Below are positions 24,874-33,541 of a stretch of 64,000 nt of DNA, one piece after another; position 1 is the stretch's first letter; every line of letters starts with the position of its first letter. This DNA is from Variovorax sp. WS11 (GTDB lineage: Bacteria > Pseudomonadota > Gammaproteobacteria > Burkholderiales > Burkholderiaceae_C): the NCBI RefSeq assembly GCF_010499245.1, contig NZ_JAAGOW010000001.1, positions 3,348,001 to 3,412,000 on the forward strand, in the 5' to 3' direction. The translations under genes and the position numbers were made by a program. Below the pieces are notes generated by a model. It ran no database searches and was not told the DNA's origin. It was given only the letters and a program-made list of their open reading frames with translations.

Positions 24874-25869
24874 ATGGTCCAGACCACGCGGCGCCTCTTC
24901 ACCTCGTGGCTCGCTGCCACAGCCGCCGGCGTCTTGCCGGCCGTGGCCTCGGCTCAGGCGACACGTCCGGCCCCGGCCGCAGCTGCGAGCCTGCCGAAGC
25001 TGCGCATCGTCATCCCCGCCAACGAGGGCGGCGGCTGGGACCAGACCGGCCGCGCCCTCGGCGCCGCCATGGTGGCCGCCGGCGCGGTGGGGCAGATCGA
25101 ATACGAGAACATCGGCGGCAAGGGCGGCACCATCGGCCTGGCGCGCTACGTCGAGAAGTACGACGCCGACCCCGACACCCTGTTGATGAGCGGCATGGTC
25201 ATGGTCGGCGCCGTCGCGCTGCAGAAGCCCGCGGTCGACATGAGCCGCATCGCGCCCGTCGCGCGGCTGACCAGCGACTATGAAGTGGTGGTGGTCAAGG
25301 GCGACTCGCCGATCATGACCGCGAAGGACCTGATCGCGAAGATGCGCAGCGATCCGGCCAATGCCGCCATTGCCGGCGGGTCTGCGGGCGGAATCGACCA
25401 CATGTTCGCCGGCATCCTGTCGCGCGCAACCGGCAATACCGCCGCGCTGGTCTACCAGCCCTTCGCGGGCGGCGCGCAGGTGGTGTCGGCCGTCGAGTCG
25501 GGCAAGGCCATTGCCGGCATCTCCGGCTACAGCGAGTTCAGCGAGCACATTGCCAGCGGCAAGCTGCGTGCGATTGGTGTGTCCTCGAGGAATGCCTTCA
25601 TGGGGGTGCCCTCGGTGCGGCAGCAGGGCGTCGATGCCGACCTCGCCAACTGGCGCGGCGTTTTCACCGGCAAGGCCGTGCCCGCAGCGCGCCAGGCCGT
25701 GCTGCTCGAAGCCGTGCGGCGCGGGGTGGCCACCGACGCGTGGCAGAAGGCCCTCAAGCGCAGCAACTGGGACAGCTACTGGATGGAGGGCAAGGACTTC
25801 CAGTCCTTCCTCGAGCTGGATCAGTCCATGGCGGGCGTGCTGACCTACATCCTCAAACTCAAGACCTGA
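24874..25869 (+). CDS. TctC/Bug-family periplasmic solute-binding protein
   Basis: A 331-residue receptor. A signal peptide (RRLFTSWLAATAAGVLPAVASA) is followed by the family start LRIVIPANEGGGWDQTGRALG and the ENIGGKGGTIGLARYVEK block that contacts bound carboxylate, then AGGSAGGIDHMFAGI. Bug receptors are greatly expanded in Burkholderiales and many lack adjacent membrane genes. It could serve the tctB-tctA pair about 15 kb away, which lacks a receptor; that is inference. The ATG at 24874 fits the signal peptide. Confidence 0.92.
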   Translation: MVQTTRRLFTSWLAATAAGVLPAVASAQATRPAPAAAASLPKLRIVIPANEGGGWDQTGRALGAAMVAAGAVGQIEYENIGGKGGTIGLARYVEKYDADPDTLLMSGMVMVGAVALQKPAVDMSRIAPVARLTSDYEVVVVKGDSPIMTAKDLIAKMRSDPANAAIAGGSAGGIDHMFAGILSRATGNTAALVYQPFAGGAQVVSAVESGKAIAGISGYSEFSEHIASGKLRAIGVSSRNAFMGVPSVRQQGVDADLANWRGVFTGKAVPAARQAVLLEAVRRGVATDAWQKALKRSNWDSYWMEGKDFQSFLELDQSMAGVLTYILKLKT

Positions 25870-25884
25870 ACCAGCGCGGCGCGC

Positions 25885-26571
25885 TCAGGCCAGCCCGAAG
25901 AGCTCCGGCATCTCGCGCTGCGCCTTGGACGTGAGCGTGAGCGCGCGGCCGTCGAGCGCCTGGCGCACCCAGCCGCGGCGCAGCGACAGCTGCAGGCAGG
26001 CCGCGCCCAGCGCGCCGCCCAGGTGCGGACGCCGCTCGCTCCAGTCGAGACAGGCGCAGGCGAAGCGGCGGCGCGAACGGCGTGCGCTCTCGATGTCCAG
26101 ACCCAGGCTTTCCAGCGCCACCGCGCCCTCCGCGGTGAGTTCGTAGGCATCGCCCTCGGTCTCGAGCCAGCCCTGGGCATGCAGCCGGTCGTGCAGTGCG
26201 ACGCCGGCCGTGCCGGCCATGTGGTCATAGCAGGTGCGCGCGGCGCGCAATCGGCTCGGGGTGCTGGGCTGGAACTCGCCGCGCGGCGCGCCGGCCACCA
26301 CCAGCAGTCCTTCGAGCACCGCGGCGACCTCGTTGCCGGCGAGGCGGAAGTAGCGGTGCTTGCCCTGCGCGACGGATTCCACCAGCCGCTGCTCCTTGAG
26401 CCGCGCCAGGTGAGCGCTGGCCGTCGAGGCTGCGACCTCGCCGACGGCCGCCAGCTCGGTCGCGGTGCGGGCATGGCCGTCCAGCAGGCAGCACAGCATG
26501 CGGGCGCGGGCCGGCTCGGCGATCGCGCCGGCCAGGCGCGCGAGGTGGGTGTCGGCGCTCGGTGCATCCAT
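25885..26571 (-). CDS. ArsR-family winged-helix regulator
   Basis: A 228-residue regulator with an N-terminal ArsR-type winged helix (residues about 8-80: AIAEPARARMLCCLLDG, then ASTASAHLARLKEQRLV and GKHRYFRLAGNEVA). The remaining 140 residues hold a second region with CYDHMAGTAGVALHDRL and the Cys-containing ACACLDWSERRPHLGGALG, seen in the longer ArsR-like regulators. No CxC metal site of classical ArsR type is evident in the winged helix. It is divergent from the P450 gene with 51 bases between starts, and likely controls it. Confidence 0.87.
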   Translation of the reverse strand: MDAPSADTHLARLAGAIAEPARARMLCCLLDGHARTATELAAVGEVAASTASAHLARLKEQRLVESVAQGKHRYFRLAGNEVAAVLEGLLVVAGAPRGEFQPSTPSRLRAARTCYDHMAGTAGVALHDRLHAQGWLETEGDAYELTAEGAVALESLGLDIESARRSRRRFACACLDWSERRPHLGGALGAACLQLSLRRGWVRQALDGRALTLTSKAQREMPELFGLA

Positions 26572-26622
26572 GATTCGATGCTAAGCGAAGTGTGGGCGCG
26601 CGCGAAGGGCGACACTGCGGGC

Positions 26623-27780
26623 ATGGAACAAGAGCACATCGACCCGCCCGCCGACGCCATCGCGGCCGTCAGCCATCACTACCCCTATCCCTGGTACGCG
26701 CGGCTGCGCGAGGGCCCGGCGCTCGCGCGCGACGAGCGCCTGCGCCTCTGGGTCGCGAGCCGCGCCGAGGTGCTGCAGGAGGCCTTCGCCCACCCCGCGC
26801 TGCGCGTGCGCCCGGCGGCCGAGCCGGTGCCGCGGGCCATCGCGGGAACGCCGGCCGGCGAAGTCTTCGGCCGGCTGGTGCGCATGAACGATGGCGCGAC
26901 GCACGACGCCCACAAGCCGGTGCTGCAGCGCGCGCTGGGCGGGCTCGATCTCGGCGGCCTGCGCTCGGCCATGCCGCGCATCACGGCGCAGTTCCCGGCG
27001 CCCACCCTGGACGAGGCATGCTTTGCCTGGCCGGTCGCGGGCGTGAGCCACCTGCTGGGATTTGCCGACGAGGCGCTGCCGCTGCTTGCGAACTGGACGC
27101 GCGATTTCGTCGCCTGCCTCTCGCCGCTGTCCACCGAGGCCCAGTTGCACGCCGCCAGCGAAGCCGCGGCCGCGCTGATGGCGCGCTTCGAGGCCCTGGT
27201 GGCGGCGCGGCCGGCGCGCGAGGGCAGCTTGCTGGCAGCGGTGCGCGCGCAGGCACCCGGCGATGCGTCGCGCGCGCTGCTGGCCAACCTCGTCGGCCTG
27301 TTGTCGCAGACCTGCGAGGCCACGGCCGGGCTGATGGGCAACAGCCTGGTGGCGCTGGCGCGCGAGCCGGGCCTGGCAGATGCAATCGCCGCGCGCGCGG
27401 AATGGATCGTGGCTCTGGTGGAGGAAACGGCGCGCCACGACCCCTCGGTCCAGAACACCCGCCGCTTCGTCGCCGAGCCCACCACCGTGGCGGGTACGCG
27501 GCTCGAAGCGGGCGATGCGGTGCTGCTGGTGATGGGAGCGGCGAACCGCGATCCGCTGCTGAACGCGCAGGCCGAGCGCTTCATGCTCGAGCGCGAGGAT
27601 CGGCGCATGCTCGGATTCGGACACGGCCCCCACCGCTGCCCTGGTCAAGCACTGGCCTGCGCGCTGGCAGTGGGCGGTGTCGAGGCCTTGCTGACGCGTG
27701 GGCTGGACGTCGCGGCGCTGCGCCAGCGCGGCTGGGACTATCGGGCCTCGGTCAATGCCCGCATTCCCATCTTCCGGTAG
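26623..27780 (+). CDS. Cytochrome P450 with atypical I-helix
   Basis: A 385-residue soluble bacterial P450. The heme-ligand loop FGHGPHRCPGQALA (Cys339) and an ETAR sequence fitting the K-helix ExxR are intact. In the I-helix the usual AGxETT is replaced by QTCEAT (residues 229-234): the acid is kept as Glu232 but the oxygen-activating Thr position is Ala233. The same change occurs in P450s using substrate-assisted proton delivery or acting as peroxygenases. No ferredoxin or reductase gene is nearby. The ATG at 26623 lies 51 bases from the divergent ArsR start. Confidence 0.92.
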   Translation: MEQEHIDPPADAIAAVSHHYPYPWYARLREGPALARDERLRLWVASRAEVLQEAFAHPALRVRPAAEPVPRAIAGTPAGEVFGRLVRMNDGATHDAHKPVLQRALGGLDLGGLRSAMPRITAQFPAPTLDEACFAWPVAGVSHLLGFADEALPLLANWTRDFVACLSPLSTEAQLHAASEAAAALMARFEALVAARPAREGSLLAAVRAQAPGDASRALLANLVGLLSQTCEATAGLMGNSLVALAREPGLADAIAARAEWIVALVEETARHDPSVQNTRRFVAEPTTVAGTRLEAGDAVLLVMGAANRDPLLNAQAERFMLEREDRRMLGFGHGPHRCPGQALACALAVGGVEALLTRGLDVAALRQRGWDYRASVNARIPIFR

Positions 27781-27805
27781 GGGGAGAGGGGCAGACAGGA
27801 CTTGT

Positions 27806-27828
27806 TCCCTCTCCCTCTGGGAGAGGGA
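27806..27828. terminator. Hairpin between convergent P450 and PNPOx-family genes
   Basis: TCCCTCTCCC, loop TCT, GGGAGAGGGA: a 10-bp perfect stem without a T-run. A near copy lies at 32291-32315, also between convergent genes and followed by the same AGTxAAG, suggesting a dispersed intergenic hairpin family acting as a two-way terminator. Confidence 0.55.
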
Positions 27829-27865
27829 GTAAAGCGGGGTCCGTCCCTAGAGGGAGAGCAAGACA

Positions 27866-28822
27866 TCAAGCCATATCGGCCCATCGCCCGGTGGCTTCGA
27901 GAAAGGGCGAGAGGCTTGCTGCCCCGAACCGCAGCGGCAGCGCCGCCGGCGCGTGCTGCGCCGCCAGCACCTCCATGCGCAGCAGGCGTTCCGCGCCCTC
28001 GAAGGCGTCGACCTCCGGCCCGCCCCACAGCACCTCGGCCTTCACCGACAGCTGCAGCAGGTCGCCTGTCTCGAAGTCCACGAAGAGCAGGCCAGCCACC
28101 GGATTCAGCGCGATGTTGCCCAGCGTGTTGAAGAAGGTGTTGCCGTTGAAGTCCGGCGCGATAAGCGTGCCTTCGCCCTCGACCCCCACGAATCCCGACC
28201 GTCCGCCGCGGTGCGAGACATCGACGCCTTCGGCCCGCGAGCGTGCAAGGCCGGCCGAAGGATGCGCCGTCGCGATGAAGAAGGTATCGGCCGCGCGCAC
28301 CATGCGCCGGCCTGCCGCGTCCAGGCCCCGCACGCGCGGTCCGAAGCCCGCGGCCGCCGAGCCTCCGACGAACAGTGGTTCGCGGGCCTGGATGTACCTC
28401 GGGCAGTTGCCGAAGCTCTGACCCACCTCCACGGAGAAGCCGCTTGCATCGAGCGCCTCGACCGTTCCGTTCATCCGGTTGCGCCGCCGCGTATGCGGCT
28501 CGATGCCGAGCAGCCCGAGGGGTGCGCCGACCGCCAGCGCTGCCGCCAGCGGATCGTTGGCCAGGGGCAGTGCATCGACGCGCAGATGCCGCGGGTCGGG
28601 CGAGTGCGCGAAGCCGGGCGCAGCGGCCAGCACGCTGGCCCAGGCCCGGCCTTCGCCGTCCAGGCTTCCCGCGATCAGGAAAGGCAGCTGCGCGAAGAAG
28701 CTGCGGTGTTGCTCCGGCATGTGGTCGCGCAGCACGCGCGGCCCGATCTCGGCCATGCGTTCGGCGATGCCGGCACGCGCCTGCAAGGCGCGCTCGCCTT
28801 CATGCCAGGCGACCGCGTTCAT
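27866..28822 (-). CDS. Pyridoxamine 5'-phosphate oxidase-related flavin-binding protein
   Basis: A 318-residue protein resembling PNPOx-like FMN-binding proteins: QHRSFFAQLPFLIAGSLDGEGRAWASVL, later ADTFFIATAH, VDVSHRGGRSGFVGV and FFNTLGNIALNPVAGLLFVDF, the last being a strand-turn block of the split-barrel fold. It probably binds FMN and reduces or oxidises a small molecule. The start ATG at 28822 overlaps the stop of the GST gene by four bases, so the two are translationally coupled and likely act together in detoxification. Confidence 0.8.
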   Translation of the reverse strand: MNAVAWHEGERALQARAGIAERMAEIGPRVLRDHMPEQHRSFFAQLPFLIAGSLDGEGRAWASVLAAAPGFAHSPDPRHLRVDALPLANDPLAAALAVGAPLGLLGIEPHTRRRNRMNGTVEALDASGFSVEVGQSFGNCPRYIQAREPLFVGGSAAAGFGPRVRGLDAAGRRMVRAADTFFIATAHPSAGLARSRAEGVDVSHRGGRSGFVGVEGEGTLIAPDFNGNTFFNTLGNIALNPVAGLLFVDFETGDLLQLSVKAEVLWGGPEVDAFEGAERLLRMEVLAAQHAPAALPLRFGAASLSPFLEATGRWADMA

Positions 28823-29454
28823 GCGGCCAGCCCGATCGGCGAGGCGGCCATCGGCACGAAGCCGGGCAGGGCCTCGATGCGCCGCAGCCACTGGCGCACC
28901 TGCGAATAGGGCTCCAGCGACACGTTGCCTTCGGGAACGTGGGCCACGTAGCTGTAGTTCGCGATATCGGCCAGCGTCACGCTGTCGCCCGCGAGGAAGG
29001 GCTGCTGGGCCAACTCCACTTCCATCACCCGCAGCAGGTTGTGCGAGCGCGCGATCACGTCGGACGGATCGGTGGCCAGGCCGAAGAGCACGATCACGCG
29101 CGCCATCGACGGGCCCTGTGCCAGCGGGCCGGCCGCCACCGAGAGCCAGCGCTGCACGCGCGCCGCGCCCAGCGCGTCGCGCGGCATCCAGCGCGCGGGG
29201 TCGGATGCATAGCGCTCGTTGAGGTACAGGAGTATCGCGTTGGAGTCGGCCAGCGTCACCTCGCCGTCCTCGATCACCGGGACCTGGCCGAAGGCGTTGC
29301 GGCGCAGGAACTCGGGCCGGCGCTGTTCGCCGGCGCGCAGGTCGACCTCGACGGTTTCGAAGGGCTGGTCCAGCAGCGAAAGGAACAGCCGCACGCGATG
29401 GCAGTGGCCGGAGATGGACGAGTTGTAGACGGTGATGGGGCGGGCGGCAGGCAT
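28819..29454 (-). CDS. Glutathione S-transferase family protein
   Basis: A 211-residue GST. The thioredoxin-like N-terminal domain begins ITVYNSSISGHCHRVRLFLS and includes the cis-Pro and glutathione-binding blocks FGQVPVIEDGEVTLADSNAIL; the helical C-terminal domain has LAGDSVTLADIANYSY. It conjugates or otherwise uses glutathione with a hydrophobic substrate. The ATG at 29454 gives the normal GST N-terminus. It is divergent from a LysR gene and coupled to a flavin-binding protein. The physiological substrate is unknown. Confidence 0.92.
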   Translation of the reverse strand: MPAARPITVYNSSISGHCHRVRLFLSLLDQPFETVEVDLRAGEQRRPEFLRRNAFGQVPVIEDGEVTLADSNAILLYLNERYASDPARWMPRDALGAARVQRWLSVAAGPLAQGPSMARVIVLFGLATDPSDVIARSHNLLRVMEVELAQQPFLAGDSVTLADIANYSYVAHVPEGNVSLEPYSQVRQWLRRIEALPGFVPMAASPIGLAA

Positions 29455-29561
29455 CGGTGTTCTCCGGTTGGGATGGATGAAGACGATTGTTCTTTGAGCC
29501 GGCATTCGGAGTAATGGCGCAATCTGAATTTCACTGCTGCGAAATACGGTCTAATCGTTCC

Positions 29562-30446
29562 ATGGACCGCCTCAAAGCCATGCAGACCTTCGTCCAGATC
29601 GCCGACCAGGGCAGCCTGACCAAGGCCGCAGATTCGCTGGAGAGCTCGCTGCCGGCGGTGGTTCGCTCGCTGGCCGCGTTGGAGGCACACCTCGGCGTTC
29701 GGCTGTTCCATCGCACCACGCGGCGCATTTCGCTGACCGAGGAAGGCCGCCAGTATTTGCAGAGCGCGCGAGAGGTGCTGGCCGCGGCCGACGCGGCCGA
29801 TCGCGCGCTCACGCTGGAGTCGGCCGAGCCCGCCGGGCAGCTCACCGTTACCGCGCCGGTGCTCTTCGGCCACATGTACGTGGCGCCGGCGATCGTGCGC
29901 TTCCTCCAGCGGTACGACAAGATGCGCTGCAGCGTGCTGCTGCACGACCGCACGGTGAACCTGCTAGAAGAGGGCATCGACGTCGGCATCCGCATCAGCC
30001 CGCTGGAGGACTCCTCGCTCGTGGCCCAGCAGCTCGGCACCATCCGCCGCGTGGCCGTCGCGAGCCCGGACTACCTGCGCGCCCACGGAACGCCCCGGCA
30101 TCCGCGCGACTTGCTCGAGGCCAACTGCGTGCGCATCCACCCGGGCGCACCGGTGCATTTCCGCGAGAACGGCCGCAACTTCGCAGTCGCGGCCCGCGGC
30201 AACCTGGAGTTCAACCACATCGCGCCCGCGGTAGAGGCCTGCGCCGCGGGCATGGGCTTCGGCTTCTTCTTTTCGTACCAGGTGCTGCCGCTGGTGCGGG
30301 CGGGGCGGCTTCGCATCGTGCTCGAGGACTTCGAGCTGGCGCCGCGGCCGGTGAGCGTGATCTACCCGCATGCGCGCCTGCTGCCGGCGCGCACGCGGGC
30401 TTTCATCGACTGGATGAAGACCGAATTCCAGGGCCTCCACCTCTGA
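29562..30446 (+). CDS. LysR family transcriptional regulator
   Basis: A 294-residue LysR-type regulator. The N-terminal winged helix MDRLKAMQTFVQIADQGSL through LGVRLFHRTTRRISLTEEG is canonical, followed by the periplasmic-binding-like effector domain (GQLTVTAPVLFGHMYVAPAI, LLEEGIDVGIRIS). The ATG at 29562 was chosen because the HTH must start at the N-terminus; an upstream in-frame start adds only unrelated residues. It is divergent from the GST-PNPOx pair over about 107 bases and probably regulates it. Effector unknown. Confidence 0.93.
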   Translation: MDRLKAMQTFVQIADQGSLTKAADSLESSLPAVVRSLAALEAHLGVRLFHRTTRRISLTEEGRQYLQSAREVLAAADAADRALTLESAEPAGQLTVTAPVLFGHMYVAPAIVRFLQRYDKMRCSVLLHDRTVNLLEEGIDVGIRISPLEDSSLVAQQLGTIRRVAVASPDYLRAHGTPRHPRDLLEANCVRIHPGAPVHFRENGRNFAVAARGNLEFNHIAPAVEACAAGMGFGFFFSYQVLPLVRAGRLRIVLEDFELAPRPVSVIYPHARLLPARTRAFIDWMKTEFQGLHL

Positions 30447-30483
30447 GACCGCAGGGCTGCACCCCTTGCGCCACAATGCCCCG

Positions 30484-31419
30484 GTGCCCAGCCCTTCCGC
30501 CCCTCTTTTCCAAGCGAATCACCTCCACAAGCGCTACGGTGCGACCACCGTGGTCGACGACCTTTCGTTCACCATTGCGCCGGGCGAATGCCTGGGCGTG
30601 ATCGGCCCCAACGGCGCCGGCAAGACCACGACCATCCGCATGTGCCTGGGGCTCACCGCGGCCGACGGCGGCAGCATCGAGGCGCTGGGCGGGCTTTCGA
30701 TGCCGCGCGATGCGCGCGCGATCAAGGCGCAGCTCGGCGTAGTGAGCCAGTTCGACACGCTCGACCCTGACTTCAGCTGCGCCGAGAACCTGATGGTCTA
30801 TGCGCGCTACTTCGGCATGAGCCGACGCGAGATCACGCCGCGCATTCCGCAGCTGCTGGAGTTCGCTTCGCTGTCGCACAAGGCCGACGTCCGGCCGGGC
30901 GAGCTGTCGGGCGGCATGCGGCGCCGGCTGTCGCTGGCGCGCGCGCTGGTCAACGACCCGAAGCTCCTGATGCTCGACGAGCCCACCACCGGCCTGGACC
31001 CGCAGGCGCGCCACTTGATGTGGGAGCGCCTGCAACTGCTGCTGCAGCAGGGCAAGTCGATCCTGCTGACCACGCACTTCATGGACGAAGCCGAGCGGCT
31101 GTGCTCGCGGCTGATCGTGATCGACCACGGCCGCAAGATCGCGGAAGGCCGGCCGCGCGATTTGATCGCCGAGCATCTCGAGCCCGACGTGGTCGAGGTC
31201 TACGGCAACGGCGCACTGGGGCTGGCGCAGTCGCCGCTTAAGGACTACGCCGCGCGCGTCGAGGTCAGCGGCGAGACGGTGTTCTTCTACACGCAGGATG
31301 CGCGCGGCCTGCTGAACGCGCTCGATGGCCACAAGGGCCTGCGCACCTTCCATCGGCCTGCGAACCTGGAGGACCTGTTCCTCAAGCTCACGGGCCGGCA
31401 AATTCGGGAAGACGGTTGA
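30484..31419 (+). CDS. ABC transporter ATP-binding protein, NodI-like
   Basis: About 311 residues. Walker A GPNGAGKTTT, signature LSGGMRRRLSLARALV, Walker B LLMLDEPTTGLDP and switch His in TTHFMDEAERLC are all intact; the C-terminal extension (VVEVYGNGALGL onward) is typical of DrrA/NodI-class ATPases that power ABC-2 exporters. The GTG at 30484 is preferred over a TTG six codons earlier; no ATG is in frame. The permease gene follows after 11 bases. Probable role: export of a lipid, polysaccharide or drug; no nodulation genes are present. Confidence 0.9.
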   Translation: MPSPSAPLFQANHLHKRYGATTVVDDLSFTIAPGECLGVIGPNGAGKTTTIRMCLGLTAADGGSIEALGGLSMPRDARAIKAQLGVVSQFDTLDPDFSCAENLMVYARYFGMSRREITPRIPQLLEFASLSHKADVRPGELSGGMRRRLSLARALVNDPKLLMLDEPTTGLDPQARHLMWERLQLLLQQGKSILLTTHFMDEAERLCSRLIVIDHGRKIAEGRPRDLIAEHLEPDVVEVYGNGALGLAQSPLKDYAARVEVSGETVFFYTQDARGLLNALDGHKGLRTFHRPANLEDLFLKLTGRQIREDG

Positions 31420-31430
31420 GGGCTACAGCC

Positions 31431-32279
31431 ATGGCGAATTCATCTTCTTCATTGCCGGTTCCTTCCAGCTCCGTGCCGCCGCCCGCGCCCTCGGTGTGGC
31501 GTCCGCCCGAGCTCTCGATGCGCTGGTGGCCGGTGTTCCTGCGCAACCTGCTGGTGTGGCGCAAGCTTGCGATCCCCAGCCTGATCGGCAACATCGCCGA
31601 GCCGCTGATCTGGCTGGTGGCCTTCGGCTATGGCATGGGGGCGCTGGTGGGGCAGGTGTCGGTGGAAGGCACGCAGGTGCCCTACATCCTGTTCCTTGCC
31701 AGCGGGTCTATCTGCATGAGCTCGATGAACGCCGCCTCCTTCGAGGCGCTTTATTCAGCCTTCTCGCGCATGCACGTGCAGAAGACCTGGGACGGCATCA
31801 TGAACGCGCCGGTGGGGCTGGACGACGTGGTGCTGGCCGAGATGCTGTGGGCCGCTTTCAAGGCCATCTTCACCACCACCGCCATCCTGTTCGTGATGCT
31901 GGGGCTGGGCATCAGCCACAGCCCCAAGCTGCTGGTCGCGTGGTTCGTGCTGGCCGGGGTGGGCGTGACCTTCTCGTGCATCGCGCTGATCTTCAACGCG
32001 CTGGCGAAGGGCTACGACTTCTTCACCTACTACTTCACGCTCTTCATGACGCCGATGATGTTCCTGTCGGGCGTGTTCTTTCCGCTGGAGCAGCTGCCGG
32101 ATATGGTGCACCGCATCGCGAACTGGCTGCCGCTCGCGAATGCCGTGGCGCTGGTGCGGCCGTTGTTCATGGACCAGTGGCCGCAGGAGTGGTGGTGGCC
32201 TGCGATCGTGCTGGGGGTCTACACGGTGGCGGCTTTCTGGGTGGCGCTCGGGTTGACGCGCAAACGGTTCCGGGCTTGA
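31431..32279 (+). CDS. ABC-2 type transporter permease, NodJ-like
   Basis: A 282-residue inner-membrane protein with six predicted membrane segments after a Ser/Pro-rich cytoplasmic N-terminus. The blocks WRKLAIPSLIGNIAEPLIWL, GMGALVG and TLFMTPMMFLSGVFFPLEQLP are typical of the ABC-2 family NodJ subgroup. With the preceding ATPase it should form a 2+2 exporter. The ATG at 31431 lies 11 bases after the ATPase stop. A hairpin follows the gene, ahead of the convergent DUF445 gene. Confidence 0.9.
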   Translation: MANSSSSLPVPSSSVPPPAPSVWRPPELSMRWWPVFLRNLLVWRKLAIPSLIGNIAEPLIWLVAFGYGMGALVGQVSVEGTQVPYILFLASGSICMSSMNAASFEALYSAFSRMHVQKTWDGIMNAPVGLDDVVLAEMLWAAFKAIFTTTAILFVMLGLGISHSPKLLVAWFVLAGVGVTFSCIALIFNALAKGYDFFTYYFTLFMTPMMFLSGVFFPLEQLPDMVHRIANWLPLANAVALVRPLFMDQWPQEWWWPAIVLGVYTVAAFWVALGLTRKRFRA

Positions 32280-32290
32280 TCCCGGATTTG

Positions 32291-32315
32291 CTCCCTCCCC
32301 CAGCGGGGGAGGGAG
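32291..32315. terminator. Hairpin between convergent ABC permease and DUF445 genes
   Basis: CTCCCTCCCCC, loop AGC, GGGGGAGGGAG: an 11-bp perfect stem with no T-run. Same design and position type as 27806-27828. Confidence 0.55.
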
Positions 32316-32320
32316 TGAAG

Positions 32321-33541
32321 TCAGGCCAGCGCCTGCGTGATCGAATGAATGAGCAGCCCCACCAACCCGCCCACCAGCGTCCCGTTGACCCGGATGAACT
32401 GCAGATCCCGCCCGATGTGCTTCTCCAACTCCACGCTCATCTCCTCGGCGTTCCACTGCCCCACGCGCTCCACGATGTAGCGCCGGATGTCTTCCCGATA
32501 GCGCTCGATCGTCCGCGGCGCCGCATCCACGATCTGCTCGTTGATCCAGCGCCGCATCGCCTCGTCGGCTTCCAGGCGCGCGCCGAGCGTGCCCGCCATC
32601 GCGACGATCCGCTGCCGGATCGCCGAGTCGCTCTTCGCCAGGTCTTCATGCAGCCAGCCCAGCAGCTCGCTCCACAGCCCGTGCAGGTATTCGCCGATGG
32701 CCGGATGCGCCTGCAGCTCCGCGCGAATCGCCTCGCCGCGGCGCTGGAACTCGGGGTCGGTCTTGAGCTTGTGGACGAACTCCTGCATGTACGCGTCGAA
32801 GCGCTGCCGCATCGGATGCGCGGGATCGCCCACCATCTCGGCCACCGTGCGCGCGGCCGCCGAGACCACCTTGCGCGTGGCCATCCGGGCCGTGACCTGG
32901 TCCAGTCCGACGTAGCGCAAGGCCCGGATTTCGCGAGCGATCGCCTCGGTGATCTGCACCTGCACTTCCTCGCCTTCGACCGCGGCGGCAACCTGGGCGA
33001 GCAGGTCGTCCAGCAGGGCTTGATGCCTCCCATGGGCCGTCAGCGCATCCAGGGCCTGCCCCGCCAGTCGCGCCATGTCGAGCTGGGCCAGGCCGGCCGC
33101 CGCCGCGCGGCCCATGAATTCGCGCACGCGCGCGTCGTCGAAGGCCACCAGGCCATAGCGCGCCGCGGCCGCCAGGTGCCCGCCAAGGGTGGCCGCATGC
33201 GCGGGCTGCGCCAGCCAGTGGGCCAGCCGCGCGGCCGGATCGAGCTGCTCGAGCTTGGCCAGCACCTGCTGAGTGCTCAGGAAGTTGTTGCAGATGAAGC
33301 CGGCCAGCCGGGCGCCGATGCGGTCCTTGTTGGACGGGATGATCGCGGTGTGCGGAATGGGCAGCCCCAGCGGATGGCGGAACAGTGCGACCACCGCGAA
33401 CCAGTCGGCGATGGCGCCCACCATCGCGGCTTCGGCAAAGGCGGCCACGTAGCCCCAAGCCGGATGCTGCGCCGCCAGCGCCGTCGCCGCCGCGTACAGC
33501 AGGGCGGCGGCGCCGAGCAGGCCGAGGGCGACGCGCTTCAG
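32321..33541 (-). CDS. DUF445 family membrane-associated protein, probable CTG start
   Basis: A 406-residue protein of the DUF445/YjiN family. An N-terminal membrane segment (VALGLLGAAALLYAAATALAA) precedes the family signature FAEAAMVGAIADWFAVVALFRHP; a long helical middle and a C-terminal hydrophobic segment (GTLVGGLVGLLIHSI) follow. No ATG, GTG or TTG exists in frame that would include the first membrane segment. A CTG at 33541 overlaps the argE stop (CTGA), which would couple translation, so it is taken as the start; the next in-frame ATG cuts into the signature. Function unknown. Confidence 0.82.
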   Translation of the reverse strand: MKRVALGLLGAAALLYAAATALAAQHPAWGYVAAFAEAAMVGAIADWFAVVALFRHPLGLPIPHTAIIPSNKDRIGARLAGFICNNFLSTQQVLAKLEQLDPAARLAHWLAQPAHAATLGGHLAAAARYGLVAFDDARVREFMGRAAAAGLAQLDMARLAGQALDALTAHGRHQALLDDLLAQVAAAVEGEEVQVQITEAIAREIRALRYVGLDQVTARMATRKVVSAAARTVAEMVGDPAHPMRQRFDAYMQEFVHKLKTDPEFQRRGEAIRAELQAHPAIGEYLHGLWSELLGWLHEDLAKSDSAIRQRIVAMAGTLGARLEADEAMRRWINEQIVDAAPRTIERYREDIRRYIVERVGQWNAEEMSVELEKHIGRDLQFIRVNGTLVGGLVGLLIHSITQALA

